64,000 nt of DNA from Mesorhizobium erdmanii USDA 3471 (lineage in GTDB: Bacteria > Pseudomonadota > Alphaproteobacteria > Rhizobiales > Rhizobiaceae), in contig NZ_AXAE01000008.1 in assembly GCF_000472705.1 (NCBI RefSeq), positions 62,001 through 126,000 of the forward strand, written 5' to 3'. The position numbers and the translations under genes were made by a program. The notes beneath the pieces were generated by a model that was not told the DNA's origin, searched no databases, and saw only the letters and a program-made list of their open reading frames with translations. This document shows, piece after piece, positions 36,484-48,574 of this stretch (positions are counted from its first letter, which is position 1; every line of letters begins with the position of its first letter).

Positions 36484-38274
36484 ATGCACCGTTACCGCAG
36501 CCATACCTGTGCCCAATTGCGCAAGAGCGACGTCGGCAATTCCGTTCGCCTGTCGGGCTGGGTACATCGCGTGCGCGACCATGGCGGCCTGCTCTTTATC
36601 GACCTGCGCGACCATTACGGCCTGACCCAGATCGTCGCCGACCCCGATTCGCCGGCCTTCAAGGTCGCCGAGACCGTGCGTGGCGAATGGGTCATCCGCG
36701 TCGACGGCGAAGTCAAGGCGCGCTTGCCCGAGACCACGAACGCCAACCTGCCGACCGGCGAGATCGAAATCTTCGCCCGTGAGATCGAGGTGCTGTCGGC
36801 GGCCAAGGAACTGCCGTTGCCGGTGTTCGGCGAGCCCGACTATCCAGAAGACATCAGGCTGAAGTATCGGTTCCTCGACCTGCGCCGGGACACGCTGCAC
36901 AAAAACATCGTGGCGCGCACCAAGATCATCGCCGAGATGCGCAAGCGCATGACCGATGTCGGCTTCACCGAATTCTCGACGCCGATCCTCACCGCCTCGT
37001 CACCCGAAGGCGCACGCGACTTCCTGGTGCCGTCGCGCATTCATCCCGGCACCTTCTACGCGCTGCCGCAGGCGCCGCAGCAGTACAAGCAGTTGATCAT
37101 GGTGTCGGGCTTCGATCGCTATTTCCAGATCGCGCCCTGCTTCCGCGACGAGGACCCGCGCGCCGACCGTCTGCCCGGCGAGTTCTACCAGCTCGACCTC
37201 GAAATGAGCTTCGTCGAGCAGGATGACGTCCTGTCGACCATGGAACCGGTGATGACCTCCGTTTTCGAGGCTTTCGCCAACGGCAAGCCCGTCGCCAAGG
37301 ACTGGCCGCGGATCCCCTATGATGTCGCCATGCGCAAGTATGGTTCCGACAAGCCCGACCTGCGCAACCCGATCGAGATGCAGGCCGTCTCCGACCATTT
37401 CCGCGATTCCGGCTTCAAGGTCTTCGCCAACATCCTGGCCAACGACCCGAAGGCCGAGGTGTGGGGCATTCCGGCCAAGACCGGCGGCAGCCGCGCCTTC
37501 TGCGACCGCATGAATTCCTGGGCGCAGGGCGAGGGCCAACCGGGGCTTGGCTACATCTTCTGGCGCAAGGAAGGTGAAAAGCTCGAGGGCGCCGGCCCGC
37601 TTGCCAAGAACATTGGCGAGGAGCGCACCGAGGCCATCCGCCAGCAACTCGGCCTTGCCGATGGCGACGCCGCCTTCTTTGTCGCCGGCGATCCGAAGAA
37701 GTTCGTTTCCTTTGCCGGTGCCGCGCGCACGCGTGCCGGCGAGGAGCTGAACCTCGTCGACCGCGAACGCTTCGAGATGTGCTGGATTGTCGACTTCCCG
37801 TTCTTCGAATGGAACGAAGAGGAGAAGAAGATCGACTTTGCCCACAACCCGTTCTCGATGCCGCAAGGTGGCATCGACGCGCTGAACGGCGAGAATCCAC
37901 TCGGCATCAAGGCGTTTCAATACGACGCCGTCTGCAATGGCTTCGAGATCGCCTCAGGCGGTATCCGCAACCACCTGCCAGAGACCATGGTCAAGGCTTT
38001 CGAAATGGTTGGCCTGGACAGTCAGACAGTCGAAGAACGATTCGGAGGGCTCTATCGCGCTTTCCAGTATGGCGCACCGCCGCATGGCGGGGCGGCATTC
38101 GGCATCGACCGCGTTGTGATGCTGCTGGTCGGCGCCAAGAACCTGCGCGAGATCACCATGTTCCCGATGAACCAGCAGGCTTATGATTTGTTGATGAACG
38201 CGCCCTCGGAAGCCTCGCCGCAGCAGCTTCGCGAACTGGCGCTGCGTGTCGCGCCGACCAAGAAGGACGCCTGA
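36484..38274 (+). CDS. aspS: Aspartyl-tRNA synthetase
   Basis: A 596-residue bacterial-type class II synthetase. The anticodon-binding OB fold is at the N-terminus ([26 protein letters not shown]), motif 2 reads [12 protein letters not shown], a GAD insertion occupies about residues 290-420, and motif 3 is [10 protein letters not shown]. It charges tRNA-Asp; in this lineage it may also serve tRNA-Asn. The ATG at 36484 is chosen by family convention (MHRYRSHTC); an ATG two codons earlier (36478) and a much longer frame exist. Confidence 0.95.
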   Translation: MHRYRSHTCAQLRKSDVGNSVRLSGWVHRVRDHGGLLFIDLRDHYGLTQIVADPDSPAFKVAETVRGEWVIRVDGEVKARLPETTNANLPTGEIEIFAREIEVLSAAKELPLPVFGEPDYPEDIRLKYRFLDLRRDTLHKNIVARTKIIAEMRKRMTDVGFTEFSTPILTASSPEGARDFLVPSRIHPGTFYALPQAPQQYKQLIMVSGFDRYFQIAPCFRDEDPRADRLPGEFYQLDLEMSFVEQDDVLSTMEPVMTSVFEAFANGKPVAKDWPRIPYDVAMRKYGSDKPDLRNPIEMQAVSDHFRDSGFKVFANILANDPKAEVWGIPAKTGGSRAFCDRMNSWAQGEGQPGLGYIFWRKEGEKLEGAGPLAKNIGEERTEAIRQQLGLADGDAAFFVAGDPKKFVSFAGAARTRAGEELNLVDRERFEMCWIVDFPFFEWNEEEKKIDFAHNPFSMPQGGIDALNGENPLGIKAFQYDAVCNGFEIASGGIRNHLPETMVKAFEMVGLDSQTVEERFGGLYRAFQYGAPPHGGAAFGIDRVVMLLVGAKNLREITMFPMNQQAYDLLMNAPSEASPQQLRELALRVAPTKKDA

Positions 38275-38340
38275 TCGCGAGATGAAGGTGGCACTTTAAA
38301 GAGCCGTCCGAACCGATTCTTTCGATTCGATAATCCAAAA

Positions 38341-38371
38341 AAATAGCCCGGCAGCGATGCCGGGCTATTTT
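38341..38371. terminator. Bidirectional intrinsic terminator after aspS
   Basis: AAATAGCCCGGCA (38341-38353) and TGCCGGGCTATTT (38358-38370) form a perfect 13-pair stem with a GCGA tetraloop. An A-run precedes the stem and T residues follow it, so it works in both directions. It lies between the aspS stop and the stop of the convergent secreted-protein gene. It is the clearest terminator in the window. Confidence 0.93.
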
Positions 38372-38392
38372 CGTGTCTTGAGATCGCTTCGA

Positions 38393-39583
38393 TCAGTCCT
38401 CGTTGGCCTTGACGCTGACGCCGAGCGTCTTTGGCAGGTCGAGCGGGTTCGACATTGCGCCCGCCATGATCAGCGCGAACGGCACCGATGCCGGCGGTTC
38501 GGCCGAGATTTCGAGGCTCTTCGGATCGTCGAGATACTTGCTGACCGCCGCGGTCACCTGCGCTGTCAATTCCGGATTGTTGAGCTGCGCCATGCCGAAC
38601 GGCACGATCGCCTTGGCCTGGTTGGCAATGTCCTTGGCCGACATGCCTTGCTGCTTGCCGACATAGTCCAGCACCTTGCCGGTCAGCGAATCGTCGTCGA
38701 AGCGGATCGAGGCGCTGTTGAACGACAGCTGCTGCAACAGACCGAGCATGGCCATGCCTTGTGCTGAATTGTCGGCGCCTGCAGGCTGAGCGGCCATCTT
38801 CTTCTGCATCTCCTGCAGCGACTTGATGAAGTCGACCGTGTAGCCGCCGAGGTCGAAGGTCATGCCGAGCGTGCCGGCATTCTCGACGGAGATGTCGTAT
38901 TTCGACAGCTCCATCTTGCCGTCCGCCGGCTGCCAGTTGCCGGCCACTGCGAAATTGCCTGAGATGTTCTGGTAGCCGAGCGCGTCGATGACTTCCTTGG
39001 ACTTCGGGTCGTCGACCAGCGACAGATCGGCCGAGAATTTCTCCGTATTGCCGGTGAATTCCATCGCCTTGCCGTCCGCCGGCGGCGTGATCTGGATGGC
39101 AAGCCCGTCCATCGAGAAGGCGGTCTTGTCGGCGACCTTGACCGTCATGTTGGAAAGTTCAGCCGACTTGTACATCATCAGTGAGCCCAGCGGGCCGGTG
39201 GAGCCGTCGGCCGGAACCGTCATGTCATGAATGACGAAGGGGCTGAGATTGAGCGTGACGCCGTCCTTGCTGTGTTCGAAGGCCGAGGTCGACACCGTGC
39301 CGATGTCGTAGCCGCCATTGGCTTCGGTGACGTTCTCGAGTTTCACGTCGCCGATGGTGAGGGCTTCCTTCTCCGCCGCCGGCTTGATGGCAACGCCCTG
39401 CAGCACCATGCTGGTGTTGTCGCCGGTGACGCCGGTCCACGAGATGTCGACGCCCTGGGCGGCAAGCGTCGCCTTTAGCCGGTCGGCGACAGCTGCGTCC
39501 TGGGCAAGGGCCGCGTTCAGCGGCAGGGTGAACAAGAAGGTCGAAAGAGCGAATTTCCGGAGAGTTGAGCGTTTGATTGTCAT
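38393..39583 (-). CDS. Hypothetical secreted/periplasmic protein
   Basis: A 396-residue protein with a signal peptide (MTIKRSTLRKFALSTFLFTL, then LNAALAQ and cleavage near residue 27). The mature part is rich in beta-like repeats with periodic G/D and FDLGGYTVDF-type strands and may be related to the AsmA-like or DUF945-like beta-solenoid layout, but I cannot name a family. No TM helix beyond the signal. It is a monocistronic gene with its own upstream gap and ends at the bidirectional terminator. Confidence 0.75.
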   Translation of the reverse strand: MTIKRSTLRKFALSTFLFTLPLNAALAQDAAVADRLKATLAAQGVDISWTGVTGDNTSMVLQGVAIKPAAEKEALTIGDVKLENVTEANGGYDIGTVSTSAFEHSKDGVTLNLSPFVIHDMTVPADGSTGPLGSLMMYKSAELSNMTVKVADKTAFSMDGLAIQITPPADGKAMEFTGNTEKFSADLSLVDDPKSKEVIDALGYQNISGNFAVAGNWQPADGKMELSKYDISVENAGTLGMTFDLGGYTVDFIKSLQEMQKKMAAQPAGADNSAQGMAMLGLLQQLSFNSASIRFDDDSLTGKVLDYVGKQQGMSAKDIANQAKAIVPFGMAQLNNPELTAQVTAAVSKYLDDPKSLEISAEPPASVPFALIMAGAMSNPLDLPKTLGVSVKANED

Positions 39584-39921
39584 CGCGAGGTCCCTGAGAG
39601 TGTCCTGAAATTATTTTTCAATTCTTTGCGCCATCACCATTCCGTGACGAACTGGACGGGAAAAAGGCGTGTCCCGGCACAATGGTCGAAAATCGCGATG
39701 AAAGGCAAACCCGATCCAAACGCTATTGGAGAATGCAGTGAATTTGGCATGAAGGTCGGGCCGTAGAGCGGTGTCGTGCTTCGCAATAGATGTGGCGTGT
39801 AACAGATTGATGTTGGTCGGCAAGCTCGGCCTTGCTGTTTTCTGTTGCAGAATAGGCGTAAATCGACTGCTCCCGTGTGCGCCTCTTGCCGCGAATCACC
39901 CGCTCGGCTAGTCCCAGCCCC
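39584..39921. other. Intergenic region upstream of parC
   Basis: A 338-base gap between divergent genes, noticeably more AT-rich than its surroundings (for example around 39607-39625). Promoters for parC and for the secreted protein must be here, but I cannot point to convincing boxes. A short minus-strand frame at 39611-39823 lacks a ribosome site and family likeness, so I reject it as a gene. Confidence 0.5.
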
Positions 39922-42174
<2,253 letters not shown>

Positions 42175-42176
42175 CG

Positions 42177-42310
42177 CCTGATCTCCCCTTTGGGGAGATG
42201 TCGCCAAAGCGACAGGGGGACCGGGTCGACCGGACGCGACGTCCTGCTTTGAGCAGAACAGGCTGGCGCCTTATGTCCGGCGCCCCCCTCTGGCCTGCCG
42301 GCCCCAATCA
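42177..42310. repeat. Palindrome-rich intergenic repeat element
   Basis: The parC-to-permease gap contains a string of small palindromes. These are ATCTCCCC/GGGGAGAT around 42180-42200, GTCGC-CAAA-GCGAC just after, and GGCGCC units near 42270-42290. A final GGGGCC-type segment closes the unit. This architecture is typical of the dispersed intergenic palindromic elements of Mesorhizobium-like genomes. A copy of the same style, but not the same sequence, occurs after the ppk2 gene. Confidence 0.45.
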
Positions 42311-42361
42311 TTTGGAGTATCGTCACGATTGCTGCACTATATCGGTGCATAAAGGGGAAGG

Positions 42362-43597
42362 GTGTTTGGGAGAGACGGGCGTTTGAAGGAATCCAGGATC
42401 CAGAAACCGGAACGGCAGCAGCGCCTGTTCGGCCTGTCGACGCCGCTGCAGTCGGCTGTAATTCCGCCCTTGTCGGCGGCGCGCTGGCTCCTGGTGCTGA
42501 TCGTCGCCGCCGGCGTCTATTTCTTCCACGGCTTTCTGTTCCCGGTGCTCGCCGCGCTGGTCATCGCTTTCGCCAGCTGGCCGCTTTACACGCGGCTGCT
42601 GGCTGGCGTCGGCGGCAACCGAACCGTCGCCGCCACTTTCGCCATCCTGTTCATCCTCGCCTTTCTGGTGATACCGATCGCGCTTGCCGGCACCTACGCC
42701 ATCAACGAGGTGCGCGAGTGGGTGGCGTGGGCGATCGAGACCAACCGGCATGGTGCGGTGACGCCGCACTGGATAGCGACCATGCCTGTCATCGGCGATT
42801 GGCTGAATGAGCAATGGACGACCAATTTCGGGCATCCCGGCGGCATTGGTGAACTGATCCAGCTGGTCAGCGGCGCCAATATCGGCAGCATCTATCGCGG
42901 CGCGCTCGCCGCCGGCGGCAGTGCCTTCAGCCTGTTCCTGACGCTGCTGTTCATGATGATCGCCCTGTTCTTCGCCTATCGCGATGGCGAGCATTTCGCC
43001 GGCCAGATCGACCGGCTCGGCGAACGCATCCTGCCGACGCGGTGGGAGCGGATTTCGCGCGTCGTGCCGGCGACGATTTCCTCGACGGTGACCGGCATGA
43101 CGGTCATCGCCATTGGCGAAGGGCTGGTGCTGGGCATCGCCTACTGGCTGGCCGGCGTGCCGTCGCCGGTGACGCTCGGCGCGCTGACCGGTGTCATGGC
43201 GCTCATCCCCGGCGGCGCACCATTGTCGTTCACCCTTGTCTCGATTTACCTCGCTGCAAGCGGCTCACCCATGGCCGGTCTGGCGCTGTTCATATGGGGC
43301 ACGGTCGAGCTGTTCATCGTCGACAAGACGCTGCGCCCGAAGCTTGTCGGTGGACCGATAAAATTGCCTTTCCTACCGACCTTTTTCGGTCTGATCGGCG
43401 GCGTCAAGACCATGGGTTTCCTTGGTCTGTTCATCGGCCCGGTGCTGATGGCGCTGCTGGTTGCCATCTGGCGCGAGTGGCTGCGCGAGGTGGAGCTGTC
43501 CGACGAGACCGCCGCCGGCTCGGCGACCGAGATCGAGGCCGGTCCGCAGATCGACGTCCTCCCGGAACCTGGCGTGGCGAAGAAGGCCAGCGCCTGA
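42362..43597 (+). CDS. AI-2E family transporter (PerM-like permease)
   Basis: A 411-residue polytopic membrane protein of the AI-2E/PerM family. It has about seven to eight TM segments, the LFLTLLFMMIALFFAYRDGEHF region and the conserved GLVLGIAYWLAGVPSPVTLGALTGVMALIPGG. The C-terminal hydrophilic tail ends at residue 411. Members transport autoinducer-2, ions or other solutes; the substrate is not determined. The start is GTG at 42362 with AAGGGGAAGG just upstream; a TTG seven codons later is an alternative. Confidence 0.87.
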   Translation: MFGRDGRLKESRIQKPERQQRLFGLSTPLQSAVIPPLSAARWLLVLIVAAGVYFFHGFLFPVLAALVIAFASWPLYTRLLAGVGGNRTVAATFAILFILAFLVIPIALAGTYAINEVREWVAWAIETNRHGAVTPHWIATMPVIGDWLNEQWTTNFGHPGGIGELIQLVSGANIGSIYRGALAAGGSAFSLFLTLLFMMIALFFAYRDGEHFAGQIDRLGERILPTRWERISRVVPATISSTVTGMTVIAIGEGLVLGIAYWLAGVPSPVTLGALTGVMALIPGGAPLSFTLVSIYLAASGSPMAGLALFIWGTVELFIVDKTLRPKLVGGPIKLPFLPTFFGLIGGVKTMGFLGLFIGPVLMALLVAIWREWLREVELSDETAAGSATEIEAGPQIDVLPEPGVAKKASA

Positions 43598-43614
43598 TCC
43601 CGAAGCCGTCACGC

Positions 43615-44511
43615 CTAAACCGGATGGTGCACCGCAAGATCCGGCCGCCGCTTGCGCCCGTCATGCAACTGCCAGAGCGAATGGGCGACCAGCGTGACGA
43701 TCAGGATCGCGCCGCCGATCAGGCTGTTGCGGGTCGGTGTCTCGGCGAAGATCATCCATACCCAGACCGGTGCCAGCACGGTTTCGAGCAGGTAGAACAT
43801 CGCCACTTCCGGCCCTGAAATGTATTTCGGCCCGGCGGCAAGGCAGAAGAACGAGATCGGCATGATGACGGCGCCGTTGAAGATGATCCACCAGGGCGCA
43901 TTCACGTGAAAGCCTTCGCCCGACACCATGAAGGCGGCCAGGGCCATCGGCAGGAGGACGCCGACCAGCGAGGTGAATCCCATGTCCTTGCCGCTGGCGC
44001 GCGAGATGGTGATGGCCACGGCGATGAAGAAGGCCGAGCACAGCGCCATGAAGTCGCCGAACAGCTTGCCGGTGCCGACTGACCCGCCGACAATGACCAG
44101 CACGCCGAGAATCATGATCAGCATCGCCACGATGGTCACCATCCGGGGCTTCTCGCGCAGGAATATCCAGGACAACAGCCCTGCGAACACCGTGTTGAAG
44201 GCCAGGATGAACACGAGATCGGCGGTCGAGGTGTGATAGACGGCGGTGACGAAGGTGATCCCGGTCAGCCCATAGCAGATCGCCACGATCAGGCCGGACC
44301 AGCCCGGAATAAGCTGTGGAGCGTTTCGGTCCAGAGCCCGCCAGATCGACCAGATGACCATGGCCGCGACGAATGTGGTGCCGGTGCGCAGCAGCATGAT
44401 CGTCCATGCGCCGCCGTCGGCAAGTCGGATCAAAGGTATGTCGACAGTCAGCGTCAGTCCGCCGATAGCGGTTATCAAAAGGCCCTTCTGGTGATCATGG
44501 TGAGAGGACAT
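43615..44511 (-). CDS. DMT family transporter (EamA)
   Basis: A 298-residue drug/metabolite transporter with ten TM segments in two EamA halves. It includes FNTVFAGLLSWIFLREKPRMVTI and FYLLETVLAPVWVWMIFAETPT, the classical end-of-half motifs. It probably exports small metabolites. The ATG at 44511 (MSSHHDHQ) fits the ten-helix layout, and the longer frame to 44598 would add a non-conserved tail. Confidence 0.88.
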   Translation of the reverse strand: MSSHHDHQKGLLITAIGGLTLTVDIPLIRLADGGAWTIMLLRTGTTFVAAMVIWSIWRALDRNAPQLIPGWSGLIVAICYGLTGITFVTAVYHTSTADLVFILAFNTVFAGLLSWIFLREKPRMVTIVAMLIMILGVLVIVGGSVGTGKLFGDFMALCSAFFIAVAITISRASGKDMGFTSLVGVLLPMALAAFMVSGEGFHVNAPWWIIFNGAVIMPISFFCLAAGPKYISGPEVAMFYLLETVLAPVWVWMIFAETPTRNSLIGGAILIVTLVAHSLWQLHDGRKRRPDLAVHHPV

Positions 44512-44639
44512 GCAGGAGCTTTCGCAATGAAATGCAGGCCGACGGCTGGTCGGTGCGATGGCGCACTCTCTCCAGCCAACCGGCTGAAAGACCAGCATCT
44601 CCTGCCTTGAAACAGTTTAAGCGTGGATGATGGAAAAAC

Positions 44640-45404
44640 TCAGCGTGAAACCGCTTCGTTGGTGTAGCGTTCCCAACCCTTGGGGCCGAGATGCTCCTGC
44701 GGCATGAAGCGCATCTTATAATTCATCTTGCGCGAGCCGTTGACCCAGTAGCCGAGGTAGACATGGGGCAGGCCCATCGCCCGGGCGCGGGCGATGTGAT
44801 CGAGGATCATGAACGTGCCGAGCGAACGCTCCTCGAAATCGGGATTGAAGTAGGAATACACCATCGACAGGCCGTCGGCCATCTTGTCGGTGAGTGCAAC
44901 CGCGATGAGCTCACCCTGACCCTTGCCGGTTATGAAGGTATCAGGCCCGCGCCGCCGGTATTCGATCACCTTGGTGTCGACATGGGTGTCCTCGACCATC
45001 ATGGCGTAGTCGAGCACCGTCATGTCGGACATGCCGCCGCGGCGGTGGCGGGCATCGAGATAGCCGCGGAACAGCGAATATTGTTCGGTCGAGGGCTCGG
45101 CATTGTGCATGGCGCCGACGAGGTCGGAATTATGCTGCAGCACGCGCTTCATGTTGCGGCTGGGGGCGAACTCCTGGGCGAGGATGCGTACCGAGACGCA
45201 GGCGCGGCAGGTCTCGCAGGCCGGCCTGTAGGCGATGTTCTGCGACCGCCGGAAGCCGCCTTGCGTCAACAGGTCGTTCATCTCCGACGCCTTGTCGCCG
45301 ACCAGATGCGTGAACACCTTGCGCTCGAACTGGCCGTCGAGATAGGGACACGGCGACGGGGCGGTCAGGAAGAATTGCGGCGACTGGGTTGGATGCTGCG
45401 TCAT
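44640..45404 (-). CDS. bpt: Aspartate/glutamate leucyltransferase (Bpt)
   Basis: A 254-residue N-end-rule aminoacyl-tRNA protein transferase of the Bpt/ATE type. It has [36 protein letters not shown] with its Cys cluster, and the acceptor-binding [16 protein letters not shown]. It transfers leucine from Leu-tRNA to N-terminal Asp or Glu, marking proteins for ClpAP. The gene stands alone between divergently oriented neighbours. Confidence 0.93.
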   Translation of the reverse strand: MTQHPTQSPQFFLTAPSPCPYLDGQFERKVFTHLVGDKASEMNDLLTQGGFRRSQNIAYRPACETCRACVSVRILAQEFAPSRNMKRVLQHNSDLVGAMHNAEPSTEQYSLFRGYLDARHRRGGMSDMTVLDYAMMVEDTHVDTKVIEYRRRGPDTFITGKGQGELIAVALTDKMADGLSMVYSYFNPDFEERSLGTFMILDHIARARAMGLPHVYLGYWVNGSRKMNYKMRFMPQEHLGPKGWERYTNEAVSR

Positions 45405-45542
45405 CGAGTCTGGGAAACGCTCCTGCGAATCGTCTTACCTTTGGCCCGACCGGCGAAAAATTCAACAGGATTGTGAAGGCGCACGCGATCGAGCCCCTTC
45501 ACATTTGCACCAATGCGGCTATGGCGCCTCGTGGAAACGCCG

Positions 45543-46013
45543 TCAACGGCCGGTGCGGCTGACCACCGTGCCAAGCAGAAGGTCGTGCAGCGTCCGCTTG
45601 CGGTCCGAGAACAAGGTCACCAGCAGGACCAGCGGTGACAGGATGACATTGCCGGCCCAAAACAGCACGGAATGGACGACCGCGGTCAGGCCGTCGATCG
45701 GCCTGCCGTCGAGGCGGTCGAGGCGGATGCCCATCATCTTCATGCCCGTGGTGGCCTGGTCGGCGCTGCCCAACGTATTCCAGATGTAGAGGATGGCAAC
45801 GGCCGGCACCAGGACGCCAAACAGCATCCAGCCCACGCCGAGCGTCAAGAGCCCGAGGAAGAAGACCAGTATGGCGAAGGGAATGGTGAGCAGCGCGACG
45901 ATGATGTAGTCGAGCACGAAGGCCAGGATGCGCCTCGTGCGCACGCCTTCATAGGCCCTGACATCGTCGAGCCGGGTATTCATGATTTCACCGTCGAGAA
46001 CGCGCGCGTTCAT
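45543..46013 (-). CDS. RDD family protein
   Basis: A 156-residue membrane protein with the RDD pattern: YEGVRTRRILAFVLDYIIVALL (Arg, Asp, Asp), two hydrophobic helices and a third near MKMMGIRLDRLDG. Function is poorly known; some members act in Na+/H+ exchange. ATG 46013 follows GAGG at seven bases, better than the ATG at 46031. It is a single gene. Confidence 0.88.
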   Translation of the reverse strand: MNARVLDGEIMNTRLDDVRAYEGVRTRRILAFVLDYIIVALLTIPFAILVFFLGLLTLGVGWMLFGVLVPAVAILYIWNTLGSADQATTGMKMMGIRLDRLDGRPIDGLTAVVHSVLFWAGNVILSPLVLLVTLFSDRKRTLHDLLLGTVVSRTGR

Positions 46014-46236
46014 GTCATTTCCTCGTAACAAGGCCCGACATAGGGTGCGGACCGCTCGACAATGAAATGGTGAAGACCCATGTCGGAATCAAGGTCGTCC
46101 GGATCAAGGTCGGGCTTTCCGAAGCGCAACGACCGAGCGACACGGGACACGATCCGAATCGGTTGAATTTGCCGTGCGGATGGCATTAGCTTGCTGCGGC
46201 GCAACAAAGCGCTCAGGGGCAGAGGGACGGGGCAAT

Positions 46237-47622
46237 ATGGACTACGACATGCTGGTCATCGGCAGCGGCCCTTCCGGTCGCCGCGCCGCGGTGCAGTCGG
46301 CCAAGCTCGGCAAATCGGTGCTGGTGGTCGATCGTGGTCGGCGCCTCGGTGGCGTTTCCGTGCACACCGGCACCATCCCTTCGAAGACGCTGCGTGAAAC
46401 CGTACTCAATCTTTCGGGCTGGCGCGAGCGCGGCTTTTATGGACGCGGCTACAGGGTCAAGCAGGACATCTCCGTCGGCGACCTGATCGAGCGTCTGCAC
46501 AAGACGCTCGATCACGAGGTCGAGGTGCTGCAGCACCAGTTCATGCGCAATTCCGTCAAGAATGCCCGTGCCTCGGTAAAATTCATCGGCCCCAACAAGG
46601 TCAGCCTGACATCGGATAATGGCGATTACAGCGAAGTCGGCTTCGCCAACGCGCTTATAGCGGTCGGTACCAGGCCACACCGGCCGCGCGACGTGCCTTT
46701 CGACAAGATCCGCGTCTTCGACAGCGACGAGATGCTCGAGCTCGACCGCCTGCCGCGCACGCTCACCGTCATCGGTGCCGGCGTCATCGGCGTCGAATAC
46801 GCCACGATCTTTTCCGCGCTCGACGTGCCGGTGACGCTGGTCGAGCCGCGCAATTCCATCCTCGATTTCGTCGACCGCGAGATCGTCGACGACTTCATCC
46901 ACCAGATGCGTGATCGCGGCATGACGATAAGGCTGGGCAGCGCGGTGAAGGAAATCCGCTCCAAGCCCGAGGCCGCCGAGGTGGAGCTGGCCGATGGCCG
47001 CACCATCCGCTCGGAGGTCGTGCTCTACGCCGCCGGCCGCACCGGCAATGTCGGTAGCCTCGGCCTCGACGTGGTCGGCATTGAGGCGGACTCCCGAGGC
47101 CGCATCAAGGTCGACCCGCAGACCTTCCAGACCAGCGCGCCCAATATCTACGCCGCCGGCGACGTCATCGGCTTTCCCAGCCTTGCCTCGACCTCGATGG
47201 AGCAGGGCAGGGTGGCAGCCTGCCACGCCTTTGGCGTGGCGCTGCCGCCGCCGCCGGAAACCTTCCCTTATGGCATCTATGCGGTGCCCGAAATCTCCAC
47301 CGTGGGCCTGTCCGAGGAGCAGGTGCGCGAGAGCGGCGCAGCCTATGAGGTCGGCGTCGCGCGCTTCCGCGAGACGTCGCGCGGCCACATCATGGGCGTC
47401 AACACGGGATTCCTGAAGCTGTTGTTCTCGATCGAGACTCGGCGCCTGCTCGGCGCGCACATCGTCGGCGAGGGCGCTACCGAATTGATCCACATCGGCC
47501 AGGCGGTCATCAACCTTGGCGGCACCGTCGACTTCTTCGTCAACAACACCTTCAACTACCCGACGTTGGCGGAAGCCTACAAGATCGCTGGCCTCGACGC
47601 CTGGAACAGGATGGGACGATAG
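46237..47622 (+). CDS. sthA: Soluble NAD(P)+ transhydrogenase (Si-specific)
   Basis: A 461-residue FAD-dependent flavoprotein of the pyridine-nucleotide-disulfide reductase fold. FAD binding GSGPSGRRAAVQSAKLG is at the N-terminus, and GAGVIGVEYATIF starts the NAD(P) domain. The usual redox Cys pair is missing: the segment reads GVSVHTGTIPSKTLRE. That is the family mark of SthA/UdhA, which equilibrates NADH and NADPH. Upstream, 46014-46236 has no gene. GGACGGGG precedes the ATG. Confidence 0.93.
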   Translation: MDYDMLVIGSGPSGRRAAVQSAKLGKSVLVVDRGRRLGGVSVHTGTIPSKTLRETVLNLSGWRERGFYGRGYRVKQDISVGDLIERLHKTLDHEVEVLQHQFMRNSVKNARASVKFIGPNKVSLTSDNGDYSEVGFANALIAVGTRPHRPRDVPFDKIRVFDSDEMLELDRLPRTLTVIGAGVIGVEYATIFSALDVPVTLVEPRNSILDFVDREIVDDFIHQMRDRGMTIRLGSAVKEIRSKPEAAEVELADGRTIRSEVVLYAAGRTGNVGSLGLDVVGIEADSRGRIKVDPQTFQTSAPNIYAAGDVIGFPSLASTSMEQGRVAACHAFGVALPPPPETFPYGIYAVPEISTVGLSEEQVRESGAAYEVGVARFRETSRGHIMGVNTGFLKLLFSIETRRLLGAHIVGEGATELIHIGQAVINLGGTVDFFVNNTFNYPTLAEAYKIAGLDAWNRMGR

Positions 47623-47712
47623 GGCCTCAGCATCCGCGCTCCTTGCCTGTGCAGAGGCACGGACCGCAGCCGTTTCAGACCGAGACAGCGGTCGGTTCGA
47701 AGGCCGGTCCGC

Positions 47713-48372
47713 CTAGGCCACGTCAGCCGACCCCGCCAGCCATTGCCTGACGATAGCGGCGTCGGGATCGCCAATTTCATGGCCCGATGCAATGATCCGG
47801 GCGTCGATCTCGGCGCCGTGCCGGCTGAGCAGCGTCACCAGCGCCGGCGCGAAGGGGCCGTAGGTCTCGTCCGTAGCGCCGGCGATGATCAGCGTCCGTG
47901 TTCGCGCGAGGTCGGTCGCGGGCACCTGGTCGAGCACGGGCATTGGCCTCAGCAGCACCGCCCGGCGGACGATGCCGGGATGAAGCAGCATCAGGCTGGA
48001 GACCAGGTTAGCGCCGTTCGAATAGCCGAGGAATGTTGTCTGATCGAGATCGAGCCCATGGCGCTTGGCGGCTTCGCTAGCGAATGCCGCGAAAGCGGCG
48101 GTTTCGACGAGGATGCTCTGCTGTTCGAAGCGCGTCGGGCTTATCCGCTCGAACCAGCGAAAACCGTCCTCCTGGGGAATACGGCCACGCGCCGCGACCA
48201 ACTTGGCACCAGGCGCGATCCGTCTTGCCAGCGGCACCAAAGTGCTCTCGTCGACCCCCGATCCATGCAGCAGGAACAGGCATTCATGGCTGTCCTTGCC
48301 GGCGCTCATAAAGCGATAGGGAAAGGCCAGATCGGTAAGCAGCGGGCTGTTTTCGAAGCGATCGCCAGTCAT
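47713..48372 (-). CDS. Alpha/beta-hydrolase (phospholipase/carboxylesterase-like)
   Basis: A 219-residue serine hydrolase. LFLLHGSGVDE contains the oxyanion-hole HG. The nucleophile elbow reads GYSNGA, the acid Asp is in GATDETYGP and the catalytic His in SGHEIG, giving a complete triad. The length and pattern match the YpfH/phospholipase-carboxylesterase subfamily of small esterases. The natural substrate is unknown. Confidence 0.85.
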   Translation of the reverse strand: MTGDRFENSPLLTDLAFPYRFMSAGKDSHECLFLLHGSGVDESTLVPLARRIAPGAKLVAARGRIPQEDGFRWFERISPTRFEQQSILVETAAFAAFASEAAKRHGLDLDQTTFLGYSNGANLVSSLMLLHPGIVRRAVLLRPMPVLDQVPATDLARTRTLIIAGATDETYGPFAPALVTLLSRHGAEIDARIIASGHEIGDPDAAIVRQWLAGSADVA

Positions 48373-48574
48373 CTCGCATCCTCTTGATTATATGAGGTTC
48401 TGCTCACTTTGCCGGCTTCAAAACGCAATATTTTCGTGCTCCGCGAAAGTTGATTGAACCAGGCGCATTCCAGCCCGTTTCTGCGCCGATATACTCCCGT
48501 ATGGGAGGAATCGAAGCGGTGCGCCGGGGGTGGCATTGCCGGACATGAACAATCAGCTTTGAGGCCTTTTGTCG

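Noticed and set aside
46010..46207. Small minus-strand frame ahead of the RDD gene
   Set aside because: It overlaps the RDD start by four bases like a coupled gene, but its residues show no conserved pattern and no RBS was found.
46213..47493. Minus-strand frame of 426 codons opposite sthA
   Set aside because: Antisense shadow of sthA.
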